Part shown: positions 29,513 through 37,481 of the stretch, one piece after another
Numbering within the stretch: position 1 is the first letter of the stretch
Layout of the letters: each line of letters starts with the position of its first letter
Origin: an uncultured Ilumatobacter sp.
GTDB taxonomy: Bacteria; Actinomycetota; Acidimicrobiia; Acidimicrobiales; Ilumatobacteraceae
Direction of reading: 5' to 3'
NCBI GenBank assembly: GCA_937919625.1
Contig: CALFRK010000175.1
Location: 1 to 64,000, forward strand
Length of the DNA: 64,000 nucleotides
Notes under the pieces: model-generated
Databases searched by the model: none
Told to the model about the DNA's origin: nothing
What the model saw: only the letters and a program-made list of their open reading frames with translations
Program-made: the position numbers and the translations under genes

Positions 29513-30358
29513 TCAGCCGGTGAGTTGTTCGACCAGCTCGCCGAGCGGCTCGCGGTAGTGCCGAAGCAGAGGAATTCCGCTCTCGCGCAGGGCAACGTTG
29601 TCGAGCACGCTGTTGGCCGGTCGCGGCGCAGGCCGGGGGGGCTGCAGGTCGGCGGTCGAGATCGGCTCGACCATGTCGGGGTCGTGCCCCGCCGCGGAAA
29701 CGACGTCGCGCACGAACTCGTACCAACTCACGGCACCCTGGTTGGTGACGTGATAGGCGCCGGCTAGACGGTCGACGGCGAGCCGGCGAACCATCGGAGC
29801 AAGGTCGGCTGTGAACGTCGGGCACCCGATCTGGTCGTCGACAAAACTGAGCGACGGCCGCTCGGCTGCCAGCCGCAGCACGGTCTTGACGATGTTGTTG
29901 CCGTTGGCCCCACTGACCCATGACGTCCGCACGATTGTGGCGCCGGCGCCGGCTTCGATCTCGCCTGCCAACTTCGACTGCCCATAGACCGACGGAGGGT
30001 TGGCGAGGTCCCACTCGTGATACGGACGGTCGAGTGTGCCGTCGAACACATAGTCGGTGCTGAGTTGCACGAGGTGGGCACCACACAGCGAGCTCGCCTC
30101 ACGAAGCCAGCGTGGGCCGAGTGCATTGACACGCAAAGCCCGTGAGCGGTCTCCTTCGCAGGCGTCGACCGCGGTCCATGCCGCAGTATTGACGACGGTG
30201 TCGGGCCGCACGCCGGCGACCGCTCCGTGCACCGCGTCTCGATCGCCGACGTCAAGCAGCTGACGATCGGTTTCGACCACGTCGTCGCCCATCGCCGCGC
30301 AATGAATCGCGAGGTCGTGGCCGAGCTGGCCGCCGGCGCCAGTGATCAGAATCCTCAT
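29513..30358 (-). CDS. rmlD: dTDP-4-dehydrorhamnose reductase
   Basis: It performs the last step of dTDP-L-rhamnose synthesis, reducing dTDP-4-keto-L-rhamnose. The 281-residue protein opens MRILITGAGGQLGHDLAIHC and has the STDYVFDG strand and the catalytic YGQSK in PPSVYGQSKLAGEIE, plus IVRTSWVSG. The ATG overlaps the rmlB stop (TGATG). It ends the rmlA-rmlC-rmlB-rmlD operon. Rhamnose is a linker sugar of mycobacterial arabinogalactan; here the final glycan is unknown. Confidence 0.94.
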   Translation of the reverse strand: MRILITGAGGQLGHDLAIHCAAMGDDVVETDRQLLDVGDRDAVHGAVAGVRPDTVVNTAAWTAVDACEGDRSRALRVNALGPRWLREASSLCGAHLVQLSTDYVFDGTLDRPYHEWDLANPPSVYGQSKLAGEIEAGAGATIVRTSWVSGANGNNIVKTVLRLAAERPSLSFVDDQIGCPTFTADLAPMVRRLAVDRLAGAYHVTNQGAVSWYEFVRDVVSAAGHDPDMVEPISTADLQPPRPAPRPANSVLDNVALRESGIPLLRHYREPLGELVEQLTG

Positions 30359-31323
30359 CAGAGTCCGTTCCGCTGCTTCAACGGCTCCCACCAGTCGCGG
30401 TGCTCGCGGTACCAGGCGACGGTGTGTGCAAGGCCCTGATCGAAGTCGCGTTCGAGCCTCCACCCGAGGGCGGTGATCTTGTCGATCTGTACCGAGTACC
30501 GACGATCGTGCCCAAGCCGGTCGGGCACCCAGTCGATGAACGACTCGTCGCGACCCGTGAGTTCGAGCAGTCGCGTCGTGATGTCGTTGTTGGTGATCTC
30601 GTTGTGTGCACCGATGTTGTAGATCTCGCCCACCGTGCCCTCTTCGAGTACCAAGTGAGCAGCTCGGTTGTGGTCCTCGACGTGGATCCAGTCCCGAACA
30701 TTGCCGCCATCGCCCATCAGCGGAACCTGCTTGCCGTCGAGCAAGTTCGTGGTGAAGAGCGGAATCAGTTTCTCGGGAAACTGATACGGGCCGTAGTTGT
30801 TCGAGCACCGTGTTACGACGACCGGCAGGCCATAGGTGGTGTGATAGCTGAGAGCGATCAGATCGCTGCCGGCCTTGGCCGCCGAGTAGGGCGAACGCGG
30901 TGTCAGCAGGTCGCCTTCGGCGAATGATCCCTGCTCGATCGAGCCGTACACCTCGTCGGTCGAGATGTGCAGAAACTTCTGAACCCCGACCTGCAGCGCG
31001 ACGTCACACAACACATTCGTGCCGAACGTGTTGGTGGTGACAAACGCGTACGGATCGGCGATCGACCGGTCGACATGGGACTCGGCGGCGAAGTGCACAA
31101 CCGCGTCATGGCCCGGCATGTGCTCGGTGACGGCGTGCTGGTCACAGATATCAGCGTGTACGAACCGGCATCGCCGATCATCGAGCACGTCTTCGATGTT
31201 GGCGAGATTGCCGGCATAGGTGAGCTTGTCGAACACCGTGATCTCGTGGTCGGTGTTGGCGAGCACCCAGCGCACATAGTTAGAACCGATGAATCCGGCG
31301 GCGCCGGTGACGAACAGCTTCAT
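30358..31323 (-). CDS. rmlB: dTDP-glucose 4,6-dehydratase
   Basis: It converts dTDP-glucose to dTDP-4-keto-6-deoxyglucose using bound NAD. The 321-residue protein has TGAAGFIGSNYVRWVL, FHISTDEVYG-type ISTDEVYGS, the catalytic YSAAK in PRSPYSAAKAGSDLI, and CSNNYGPYQFPEKLIPLF, all diagnostic. ATG 31323 was chosen because the Rossmann loop follows directly. It overlaps rmlC by four bases at the start and rmlD by one at the end, so the three genes are tightly coupled. Confidence 0.96.
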   Translation of the reverse strand: MKLFVTGAAGFIGSNYVRWVLANTDHEITVFDKLTYAGNLANIEDVLDDRRCRFVHADICDQHAVTEHMPGHDAVVHFAAESHVDRSIADPYAFVTTNTFGTNVLCDVALQVGVQKFLHISTDEVYGSIEQGSFAEGDLLTPRSPYSAAKAGSDLIALSYHTTYGLPVVVTRCSNNYGPYQFPEKLIPLFTTNLLDGKQVPLMGDGGNVRDWIHVEDHNRAAHLVLEEGTVGEIYNIGAHNEITNNDITTRLLELTGRDESFIDWVPDRLGHDRRYSVQIDKITALGWRLERDFDQGLAHTVAWYREHRDWWEPLKQRNGL

Positions 31324-31898
31324 GATTCGCGCCTTGCGGTGTTGGCGACCTCGGCCAGTAGCGGAGCTTCGCGGTCTTTGGCCGATATCTGTGTCGGGTC
31401 GTCGGGGTCGATCGCGATCGGCCAGGCGATGCCGAGTGCCGGATCGAGTGGAGTGCACGCAAGCCCAGACATGGTTGGGGTCCACTCGGCATCGAAGCAG
31501 TACACGTACTGGCATCGGGCGGTCAGCGCCTGAAACCCGTTGGCGACACCGGCGGGTACGAGTACTTGCACCCCGGGCCGCAACTCGACAGTTTCGACCT
31601 GGCGGAACGAGGGCGAGTCAGGTCGTAGATCGACATAGACGCCGAGTGCCTCGCCTGCGGCCAGCGTCAGCAGCTTGGTCATGTGCTCGGCATGCATGCC
31701 GCGCACACACCCACGCCCCGACTCGGTGACATTGATCTGCCGGAACGGCGCGAGGTTGATACCTGCCGATTCGAAAGCCGTTTGACGGAACAGCTCGCGA
31801 ATCGTCCCGCGGTCGTCGGTGACCTGCTTCGGAGTGACCGCCAGCAACCCGTCGATAACCCCGGGACGGATCTCGAAATCGATGATCTCCACAGTCAT
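31320..31898 (-). CDS. rmlC: dTDP-4-dehydrorhamnose 3,5-epimerase
   Basis: It epimerises C3 and C5 of dTDP-4-keto-6-deoxyglucose. The 192-residue cupin has FRQINVTESGRGCVRGMHAE, followed by LGVYVDLRPDSPSFRQVETV and QVLVPAGVANGFQAL, matching family order. The His of RGMHAE and the later VDLR segment fit the active site. The ATG at 31898 is the first start next to the conserved region. It lies 12 nt after rmlA and overlaps rmlB. Confidence 0.92.
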   Translation of the reverse strand: MTVEIIDFEIRPGVIDGLLAVTPKQVTDDRGTIRELFRQTAFESAGINLAPFRQINVTESGRGCVRGMHAEHMTKLLTLAAGEALGVYVDLRPDSPSFRQVETVELRPGVQVLVPAGVANGFQALTARCQYVYCFDAEWTPTMSGLACTPLDPALGIAWPIAIDPDDPTQISAKDREAPLLAEVANTARRES

Positions 31899-31909
31899 CG
31901 CGCTGACCC

Positions 31910-32989
31910 TCACTCGACGTCGATCTGGCAGTGATCGCCGACCATCAGGCGTAACGCCCTCGGCTTCTGTCGCGAGCGTTGAACCAGCGCGTTCGACCCG
32001 ATCAGGCTGTCTTCCAGCCGAGCGATGTCGACGATCGATGAGTCGTCCATGATCACCGAGTGCTCGACCTCTGAATGGTGCACGACACAGCGACTGCCGA
32101 CGGCCGAGAACGGCCCGATAAACGAGTCTTCGACACGCGTGCCGGCACCGATCGCCACCGGTCCACGGATCGTAGAGTTGATGATCTCTGCTCCCTGGCC
32201 AACGATGACACGACCCTCGATCGTCGAGGCCTGGTCGACACTGCCCTCGATATTGGTCTCGATCTTCTCGAGCAGCAGTCGGTTGGCCTCGAGCAGCGGC
32301 GTCAACTTGCCGGTATCGATCCACCATCCGGTGAGCAGCTCGCAACGCACCCGTTCGCCTTGGTCGAGCAGCCATTGAATCGCATCCGTGATCTCCAGCT
32401 CGCCGCGCTCGGATGGGCGAATACCGGCGACCGCGTCGTGGATCCTCGCAGTGAACAGGTAGACCCCGACCAGGGCGAGGTCGCTCGGCGGGTCGTCGGG
32501 CTTTTCGACCAACTCGACAACATTGCCGGCACTGTCGAGGGTGGCGATCCCAAATCGATGTGGATCCGGAACCTGCTTGAGCAGGATCTGGGCGACGGGC
32601 GGCTCGCCGGAGGCGCGAGCTGTTTCGAATGCCGCCACGAAGGCTGCGAGGTTCTGCTCGAGCAGGTTGTCACCGAGATACATCACGAAGTCGTCGTCGG
32701 CCAGAAACTCGCGCGCGATCAACACACAATGCGCCAATCCGAGCGGATCCTCCTGGGGGATGTACGTGAACGCAGCGCCGAAACTCGTGCCGTCGCCGAG
32801 CGCTTGCATCACCTCGGCACGGGTGTCGCCGACGATCACACCGATCTCGGTGATCCCGGCCGCCACCATCGCCTCGATGCCGTAGAACAGGATCGGCTTG
32901 TTGGCGACAGGAACCAACTGCTTGGCCCGGGTGTGTGTGATCGGCCTGAGTCGTGTGCCGGCGCCCCCGGCAAGAATGAGTGCCTTCAT
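31910..32989 (-). CDS. rmlA: Glucose-1-phosphate thymidylyltransferase, long form
   Basis: It makes dTDP-glucose from glucose 1-phosphate and dTTP. The 359-residue protein opens MKALILAGGAGTRLRPITHT and has YLGDNLLEQN (metal Asp) and VEKPDDPPSDLALVGVYLF. A left-handed beta-helix C-terminal domain of about 110 residues follows, giving the long form seen in actinobacteria and archaea rather than the ~290-residue RmlA. A TAGGCT box lies 9 nt before the ATG. It is first in the rmlA-C-B-D operon. Confidence 0.92.
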   Translation of the reverse strand: MKALILAGGAGTRLRPITHTRAKQLVPVANKPILFYGIEAMVAAGITEIGVIVGDTRAEVMQALGDGTSFGAAFTYIPQEDPLGLAHCVLIAREFLADDDFVMYLGDNLLEQNLAAFVAAFETARASGEPPVAQILLKQVPDPHRFGIATLDSAGNVVELVEKPDDPPSDLALVGVYLFTARIHDAVAGIRPSERGELEITDAIQWLLDQGERVRCELLTGWWIDTGKLTPLLEANRLLLEKIETNIEGSVDQASTIEGRVIVGQGAEIINSTIRGPVAIGAGTRVEDSFIGPFSAVGSRCVVHHSEVEHSVIMDDSSIVDIARLEDSLIGSNALVQRSRQKPRALRLMVGDHCQIDVE

Positions 32990-33042
32990 GCAGCCAAGAG
33001 CCTACGGGAGCGACAGGCCACAGTCGGTCACGAGCTGTTCGG

Positions 33043-34113
33043 TCAGCCGCTCGCAGTGGCGGTGTCGGGCGTCGTCTCGAACTGCTCGGGCGCCGGGCCC
33101 ACGCCGCGGAAGTAGTCGAGCAGCACGTGTGCTCCCTCACCCAACTGCAGCACAGCGTTGCCGCCGACGACGTCATTTACAACCGGGAGGGCGTAGGTCC
33201 GAAGACCCTCTTCAGCGGCATTGCGCAGGGCGTCACCTGCCTTGATCGGGTCGAGTCCTTCATCGATCCGAACCGAATCGATCACCGCCTGGATCGTGTC
33301 ACCGGACCCGAACGGCGACGATCGCAGCTTTCGCAGAGTCCCGTCGACGGCAGCACGCATGAACAACTGTTGTCGCTCGATTCGACCCAGATCGGCGCGA
33401 GGATCCTGCCTCCAGCTGCTGCCATCCCACTCCTCGTAATGGCGGCTGCGGGCGAACGCCAGCGCCTGCACACCGTCGAGTACCTGGCAGCCCTCGCTGA
33501 TCGACAGACCGCTGTGCAGATCGCGGGCGGCGTAGCCGACGCATACCTCGACACCTCCGAGCCGATCGATGATGTCCTTGAATCCCACGAAGTCGACCTC
33601 GACATAGTGATGGATCGGAATCCCCAGCGCCTGGGTCACGGTGGCCGCCAGTCGTTCGGGCCCCTCGTTGTAAGCGCTGTTGATGCGCTGGCTGCGACCG
33701 GTTCCGGCGATCTCGACCCAGAGGTCGCGGGGCAGGCTGACCATCGCCGCACCGCCATTGTGCTCTTGTCGCAGCACCATGATCGTGTCGCTGCGGCGGC
33801 CGCCAACGGAGCCGTCGTCGCCGATCACACCAAAATCTTCCGAGTTCGGGTCGACACCCTCGCGACTGTCCGATCCGACCAATAGATAGTTCTCGGCCGG
33901 ATACTCGATCGACGGGTCATCGGGGTCGGGCACATCGGCCAACACGCTTTCGAGCCCGCCAACCCGCTCGACGTCGTCGGTGCGTTGGCCGGCGGCCCGG
34001 ATCACGCCCATCGCCCCGATCGTTCCGACCAGCACCGCCACGGCGAGCATCCAGGGCAGGGGCGAGCCGGGTCGGTGGCGCCGACGCATGCTGGCGGATT
34101 GGTGGGTGCTCAC
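33043..34113 (-). CDS. LytR-CpsA-Psr (LCP) family cell-wall glycan ligase
   Basis: LCP proteins are membrane-anchored enzymes that transfer lipid-linked glycans onto peptidoglycan. The 356-residue product has a short basic cytoplasmic tail, one membrane helix (about 18-40) and the LCP domain with NYLLVGSDSREG, GRRSDTIMVLR, VSLPRDLWVEI and RINSAYNEG, the arginine/aspartate set that binds pyrophosphate. The GTG at 34113 has a TACCGT box 8 nt upstream; ATG 34089 is an alternative. It lies just after birA and before the rml operon, so it may attach the rhamnose-containing polymer. Confidence 0.9.
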   Translation of the reverse strand: MSTHQSASMRRRHRPGSPLPWMLAVAVLVGTIGAMGVIRAAGQRTDDVERVGGLESVLADVPDPDDPSIEYPAENYLLVGSDSREGVDPNSEDFGVIGDDGSVGGRRSDTIMVLRQEHNGGAAMVSLPRDLWVEIAGTGRSQRINSAYNEGPERLAATVTQALGIPIHHYVEVDFVGFKDIIDRLGGVEVCVGYAARDLHSGLSISEGCQVLDGVQALAFARSRHYEEWDGSSWRQDPRADLGRIERQQLFMRAAVDGTLRKLRSSPFGSGDTIQAVIDSVRIDEGLDPIKAGDALRNAAEEGLRTYALPVVNDVVGGNAVLQLGEGAHVLLDYFRGVGPAPEQFETTPDTATASG

Positions 34114-34151
34114 GGGCCCGAACGGTAGCGGCGCACTGTTGGATGTTGGCG

Positions 34152-34868
34152 TCAGGCCGGACGCAGGTGAACGACGTCGCCGATCGAGAGCCGATGCGTA
34201 ACGGCGCACTCATCGAGCACCACGAGACGCCCATCGCCCTCCACCTCGACGGCCGTACCCACAATCGCGCCGAGCGGCAGTTCGACCCGAACGCGCTTGC
34301 CGAGCGTTGCCAGGCGATCTCGGTACAGCGGCTGGATGTCGGACGGCAGCGCGTCGTACGACTCGAGCAGGGCAGCGAGCACGCCGGCGGGCTGGGCTTG
34401 ACCTCCCAACCGGGCAGCGCCCTCGGGCGCCCAACCCACGTTGAGACCAATCCCGACGACCACAGAACCGTCATCGGCTCGCTGGGCAAGCAGCCCCGCC
34501 AGCTTGTGATCATCGAGCAAGACGTCGTTCGGCCACTTGAGCGCCGCCTCGAGGCCAGAGACGACACGCACCGCCTCGACGGCTGCCAGCGCCACTCGCC
34601 GCATCAGCTCACCAGGGTCGGAAGGAACCACACGAAACAGCAACGAGGCGAGCAGATTCGAACCAGGTGGGGCTTCCCATCGTCGGTCGAGCCGACCGCG
34701 TCCGGCGGTTTGATGGTCGGTTCGCAGCACCGACCGGTCTGGCAGGTAAAGATGGCGATCCAGCAGGTCGCTGTTGGTGCTCCCTGTCTCGACGACCTCT
34801 CGAACGGACCACCCTGGCGGCCACTCTGGCCCGGATTCCGCTGGCTGAAGATGGTCCGGGTGTTGCAT
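34152..34868 (-). CDS. birA: Biotin-[acetyl-CoA-carboxylase] ligase
   Basis: It activates biotin as biotinyl-AMP and transfers it to the lysine of a carrier protein. The 238-residue protein is the catalytic-only form, without the N-terminal DNA-binding domain of E. coli BirA. Visible motifs are TGSTNSDLLDRHL, TAGRGRLDRRWEAPPGSNLL (biotinyl-AMP loop), KWPNDVLLDDHKLAGLL and VVVGIGLNVGW. It is divergent from the biotin-carrying carboxylase subunit with only 19 nt between start codons, so enzyme and substrate share a bidirectional promoter region. Confidence 0.93.
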   Translation of the reverse strand: MQHPDHLQPAESGPEWPPGWSVREVVETGSTNSDLLDRHLYLPDRSVLRTDHQTAGRGRLDRRWEAPPGSNLLASLLFRVVPSDPGELMRRVALAAVEAVRVVSGLEAALKWPNDVLLDDHKLAGLLAQRADDGSVVVGIGLNVGWAPEGAARLGGQAQPAGVLAALLESYDALPSDIQPLYRDRLATLGKRVRVELPLGAIVGTAVEVEGDGRLVVLDECAVTHRLSIGDVVHLRPA

Positions 34869-34874
34869 ACGCCC

Positions 34875-34887
34875 TACATTGGCACCC
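34875..34887 (+). promoter_or_regulatory. Leaderless promoter of the carboxylase gene
   Basis: TACATT at 34875-34880 precedes the GTG at 34888 by 7 nt, inside the 19-nt gap shared with birA. It explains why the start is the GTG and not the TTG at 34879, which lies within the -10 box. Confidence 0.5.
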
Positions 34888-36657
34888 GTGCTACAGAAGA
34901 TTCTGATCGCCAACCGAGGCGAGATCGCCGTTCGCGTCATCCGCGCCGCCCGCGAGCTCGGTATCCAAACCGTCGCCGTGTACTCCGAACTCGATCGCAA
35001 CGCACTCCATGTGCGGCTTGCCGATGAGGCGTACGCGTTGGGTGGGCAAACGGCAGCCGAGAGTTACCTCAACACCGAGGCGATCCTCGACGCGATTCGC
35101 CAGAGCGGTGCTGACGGTGTGCACCCCGGCTACGGCTTCTTTTCTGAGAACGCCGACTTTGCACGCTCGATCACCGAACTCGGCGTGGCCTGGATCGGTC
35201 CACCCCCCGAGGCGATCGATGAGATGGGCGACAAGGTGTCGTCGCGACTGGCAGCACAGCGTGGTGGCGCGCCGATCGTTCCGGGCACCACCCAGTTTGC
35301 TCAGGGCCCCGACGAGATCCGCGACTTCGGAAACGAATACGGCTGGCCGGTGTGCATCAAGGCGGCGTTCGGCGGCGGTGGGCGCGGCATGAAAGTTGTG
35401 CAGTCGGCGCCCGAGGTCGACGACGCGATGGCCAGCGCCCAGCGCGAGGCAAAGGCATTCTTCGGTCGCGACGAGGTCTACGTCGAGCGCTACCTCACGT
35501 GGCCCCGCCACGTCGAGGTTCAGATCGTCGGTGATCAACAAGGTGATGTGGTGTGGGTGTCCACCCGCGATTGCTCGGCGCAGCGCCGCCATCAGAAGCT
35601 GATCGAAGAGGCTCCCGCCCCCGGTTTGCCCGATGGCGTCGAGGAGGCAATGGGTGCCGCCGCGGTCAAGGCCGCCAAGGCGGTCGGTTACTACAACGCC
35701 GGCACGGTCGAATTCATCTATCAGGACGGCGATTTCTTCTTCCTCGAGATGAACACCCGTTTGCAGGTCGAGCACCCGGTCACCGAGGTGATCACGGGCA
35801 TCGATCTCGTCGAGTGGCAGATTCGGGTGGCCTCCGGCGAGCCGCTGCCGATGACCCAGAATGAGGTGGCGGCCAGTCGCCGCGGGCATGCGATCGAGAT
35901 TCGGATCAACGCCGAGGACCCTGCCGGCGGAAAGTTCCTACCCTCCCCCGGCCCGATCAACAAGCTGATGGCACCCGACGGTTTTGGGGTTCGCTTCGAC
36001 TCCGGTTATGAGAGCGGCGACGAGATCAGCCAGTACTACGACAATCTGGTCGGCAAGTTGATCGTGTGGGGCCGCAATCGAGAGGTGTGCATCAGTCGCA
36101 CCATTCGCGCCCTCGAAGAACTCGTCATCGAGGGGGTCGCTACCACCATCCCGGCCGATCTGGCGATCCTGCGCCACCCCGACTTTCATGCGATCACGCA
36201 CTCCACCAAGTGGGTCGAAGAGACGCTCGACCTCTCGGGCGTCTCGGCAACGCCGGCCTCACCGCCGGCCGGCGAAGATGGCGAGGATGCCTCCCAGCTC
36301 GTGCAGCGCACTACCACGGTCGAGGTCAACGGCAAACGCTTCGACGTCAAGATGTGGGTGCCAGAGAGCGTCGGCGTGGCCGCTGCCCCAGCCAAGGCCA
36401 AGAAAAAGCGGGCCGCCGCCGGCGGCGGGGCCGGGGCCGCCGGTTCCGGTCAGGTGTCGGTGCCGATGCAGGGCACGATCGTCAAGATCCTCGTCGAGGT
36501 CGGCCAGAAGGTCGAGGTAGGCCAAGGCATCGTGGTGCTGGAAGCCATGAAGATGGAGAACCAGATCAACGCCGACAAGGCCGGCACCGTGAAGGAGATC
36601 AAGGTCTCCACCGGTGACACCGTCGGCGGCGGCGACATCGTCGCCGTGATCGAATAG
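34888..36657 (+). CDS. accA: Acyl-CoA carboxylase alpha subunit (biotin carboxylase plus biotin carrier)
   Basis: It carboxylates its own biotin with bicarbonate and ATP, then supplies the carboxyl to a beta subunit for malonyl- or methylmalonyl-CoA. The 589-residue protein begins LQKILIANRGEIAVRVIRAA, has AAFGGGGRGMKVV and EMNTRLQVEHPVTE in the ATP-grasp domain, a Pro/Ala/Lys linker near 490-510, and a C-terminal biotin carrier with EAMKMENQ, biotin on Lys555. The two-domain form matches mycobacterial AccA3. No beta subunit is in the window. It ends in TAG, one of the genuine TAG stops here. Confidence 0.94.
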   Translation: MLQKILIANRGEIAVRVIRAARELGIQTVAVYSELDRNALHVRLADEAYALGGQTAAESYLNTEAILDAIRQSGADGVHPGYGFFSENADFARSITELGVAWIGPPPEAIDEMGDKVSSRLAAQRGGAPIVPGTTQFAQGPDEIRDFGNEYGWPVCIKAAFGGGGRGMKVVQSAPEVDDAMASAQREAKAFFGRDEVYVERYLTWPRHVEVQIVGDQQGDVVWVSTRDCSAQRRHQKLIEEAPAPGLPDGVEEAMGAAAVKAAKAVGYYNAGTVEFIYQDGDFFFLEMNTRLQVEHPVTEVITGIDLVEWQIRVASGEPLPMTQNEVAASRRGHAIEIRINAEDPAGGKFLPSPGPINKLMAPDGFGVRFDSGYESGDEISQYYDNLVGKLIVWGRNREVCISRTIRALEELVIEGVATTIPADLAILRHPDFHAITHSTKWVEETLDLSGVSATPASPPAGEDGEDASQLVQRTTTVEVNGKRFDVKMWVPESVGVAAAPAKAKKKRAAAGGGAGAAGSGQVSVPMQGTIVKILVEVGQKVEVGQGIVVLEAMKMENQINADKAGTVKEIKVSTGDTVGGGDIVAVIE

Positions 36658-36815
36658 CCGTTGACCGGCGGGCGAAGCATCGCCGTCGTCGACGCCATGT
36701 TTCAAAGCACACTGGACAATCGACTGCTGTTCGTGCCATTGTGATTTGCTGCGGTTGGAGGTGGGGGCCGCACACGTGGCTCACATCCGTGGGCCCACAA
36801 CACTAAGGGGTTTCA
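36658..36815. other. 158-bp intergenic region
   Basis: Between the carboxylase gene and the interrupted gene at 36816. AAGGGG at 36805-36810 is a ribosome site for the downstream ATG. I see no clear -10/-35 pair, hairpin or repeat. Confidence 0.4.
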
Positions 36816-37445
36816 ATGGATCTGTTCACTCGGAATGTCATGCTGACAGGCGCGCCTGCCGCCAACATGGCCTACGCGACCGAAATGCGGTCATTCGTTT
36901 CCGACAAGCTGGGCTAAGACATCGCCCTCTGGGCAGCAGTGTTCGGTGCGCCGCGCGGCGCGATGACGTATGCGGCTCGGGTCGACGGCTTGGCAGGCGT
37001 CCACGCCATGAATGCCCAACTGCTCGGTGATACCGAGTACATGTCGAAGGTTACGGCCGGGGCAGCACTCGGCGGAGGGCCGGCCGAAGACAACCTCCTG
37101 CGACCGTTGCATGGCGAGTTGGGCGACCCGCCGCCAGCCGGATCGGTCGCGACTGTCACCACCGCCGTGGTCGCCAATGGCGCCTATGCCGACGCCGTCG
37201 TATGGGGAATCGAAATGGCGCAGCTCGTCGAAAGCATCGCGGGTACGCCAACGATCTTCGGCATGAACGCGTTCGGCACGTTCGGTCAGGTGACTTGGAT
37301 CAATATCTCCGCCGACACCGCGGCTGCCGACGCTGCCGGCGAGGCGACCAATAACAGCGCCGACTACATGGGAAGACTCAGCGCCATCGGCGACCTGTTC
37401 CTCCCCGGCTCAGGCCACCGATCGTTGGCGATCAGGGTCGCCTGA
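36816..37445 (+). pseudogene. Conserved actinobacterial protein interrupted by one in-frame TAA
   Basis: From ATG 36816, after AAGGGG 5 nt upstream, the frame reads MDLFTRNVMLTGAPAANMAY, continues to VSDKLG, meets TAA at 36915-36917, and then goes on in the same frame with DIALWAAVFGAPRGAMTYAA to a TGA at 37443. There is no frameshift. Without the TAA it would be a 209-residue protein with steady high third-position GC on both sides. Glycine- and alanine-rich strands such as VTTAVVANGAYADAVVWGIE resemble an uncharacterised actinobacterial family. It may be a recent nonsense mutant, a sequencing error or a read-through gene; a restart at GTG 36939 is possible. Confidence 0.6.
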
Positions 37446-37481
37446 CGGGGATACCGACCGGTTCGGCGTGCCGTTTTGAAG

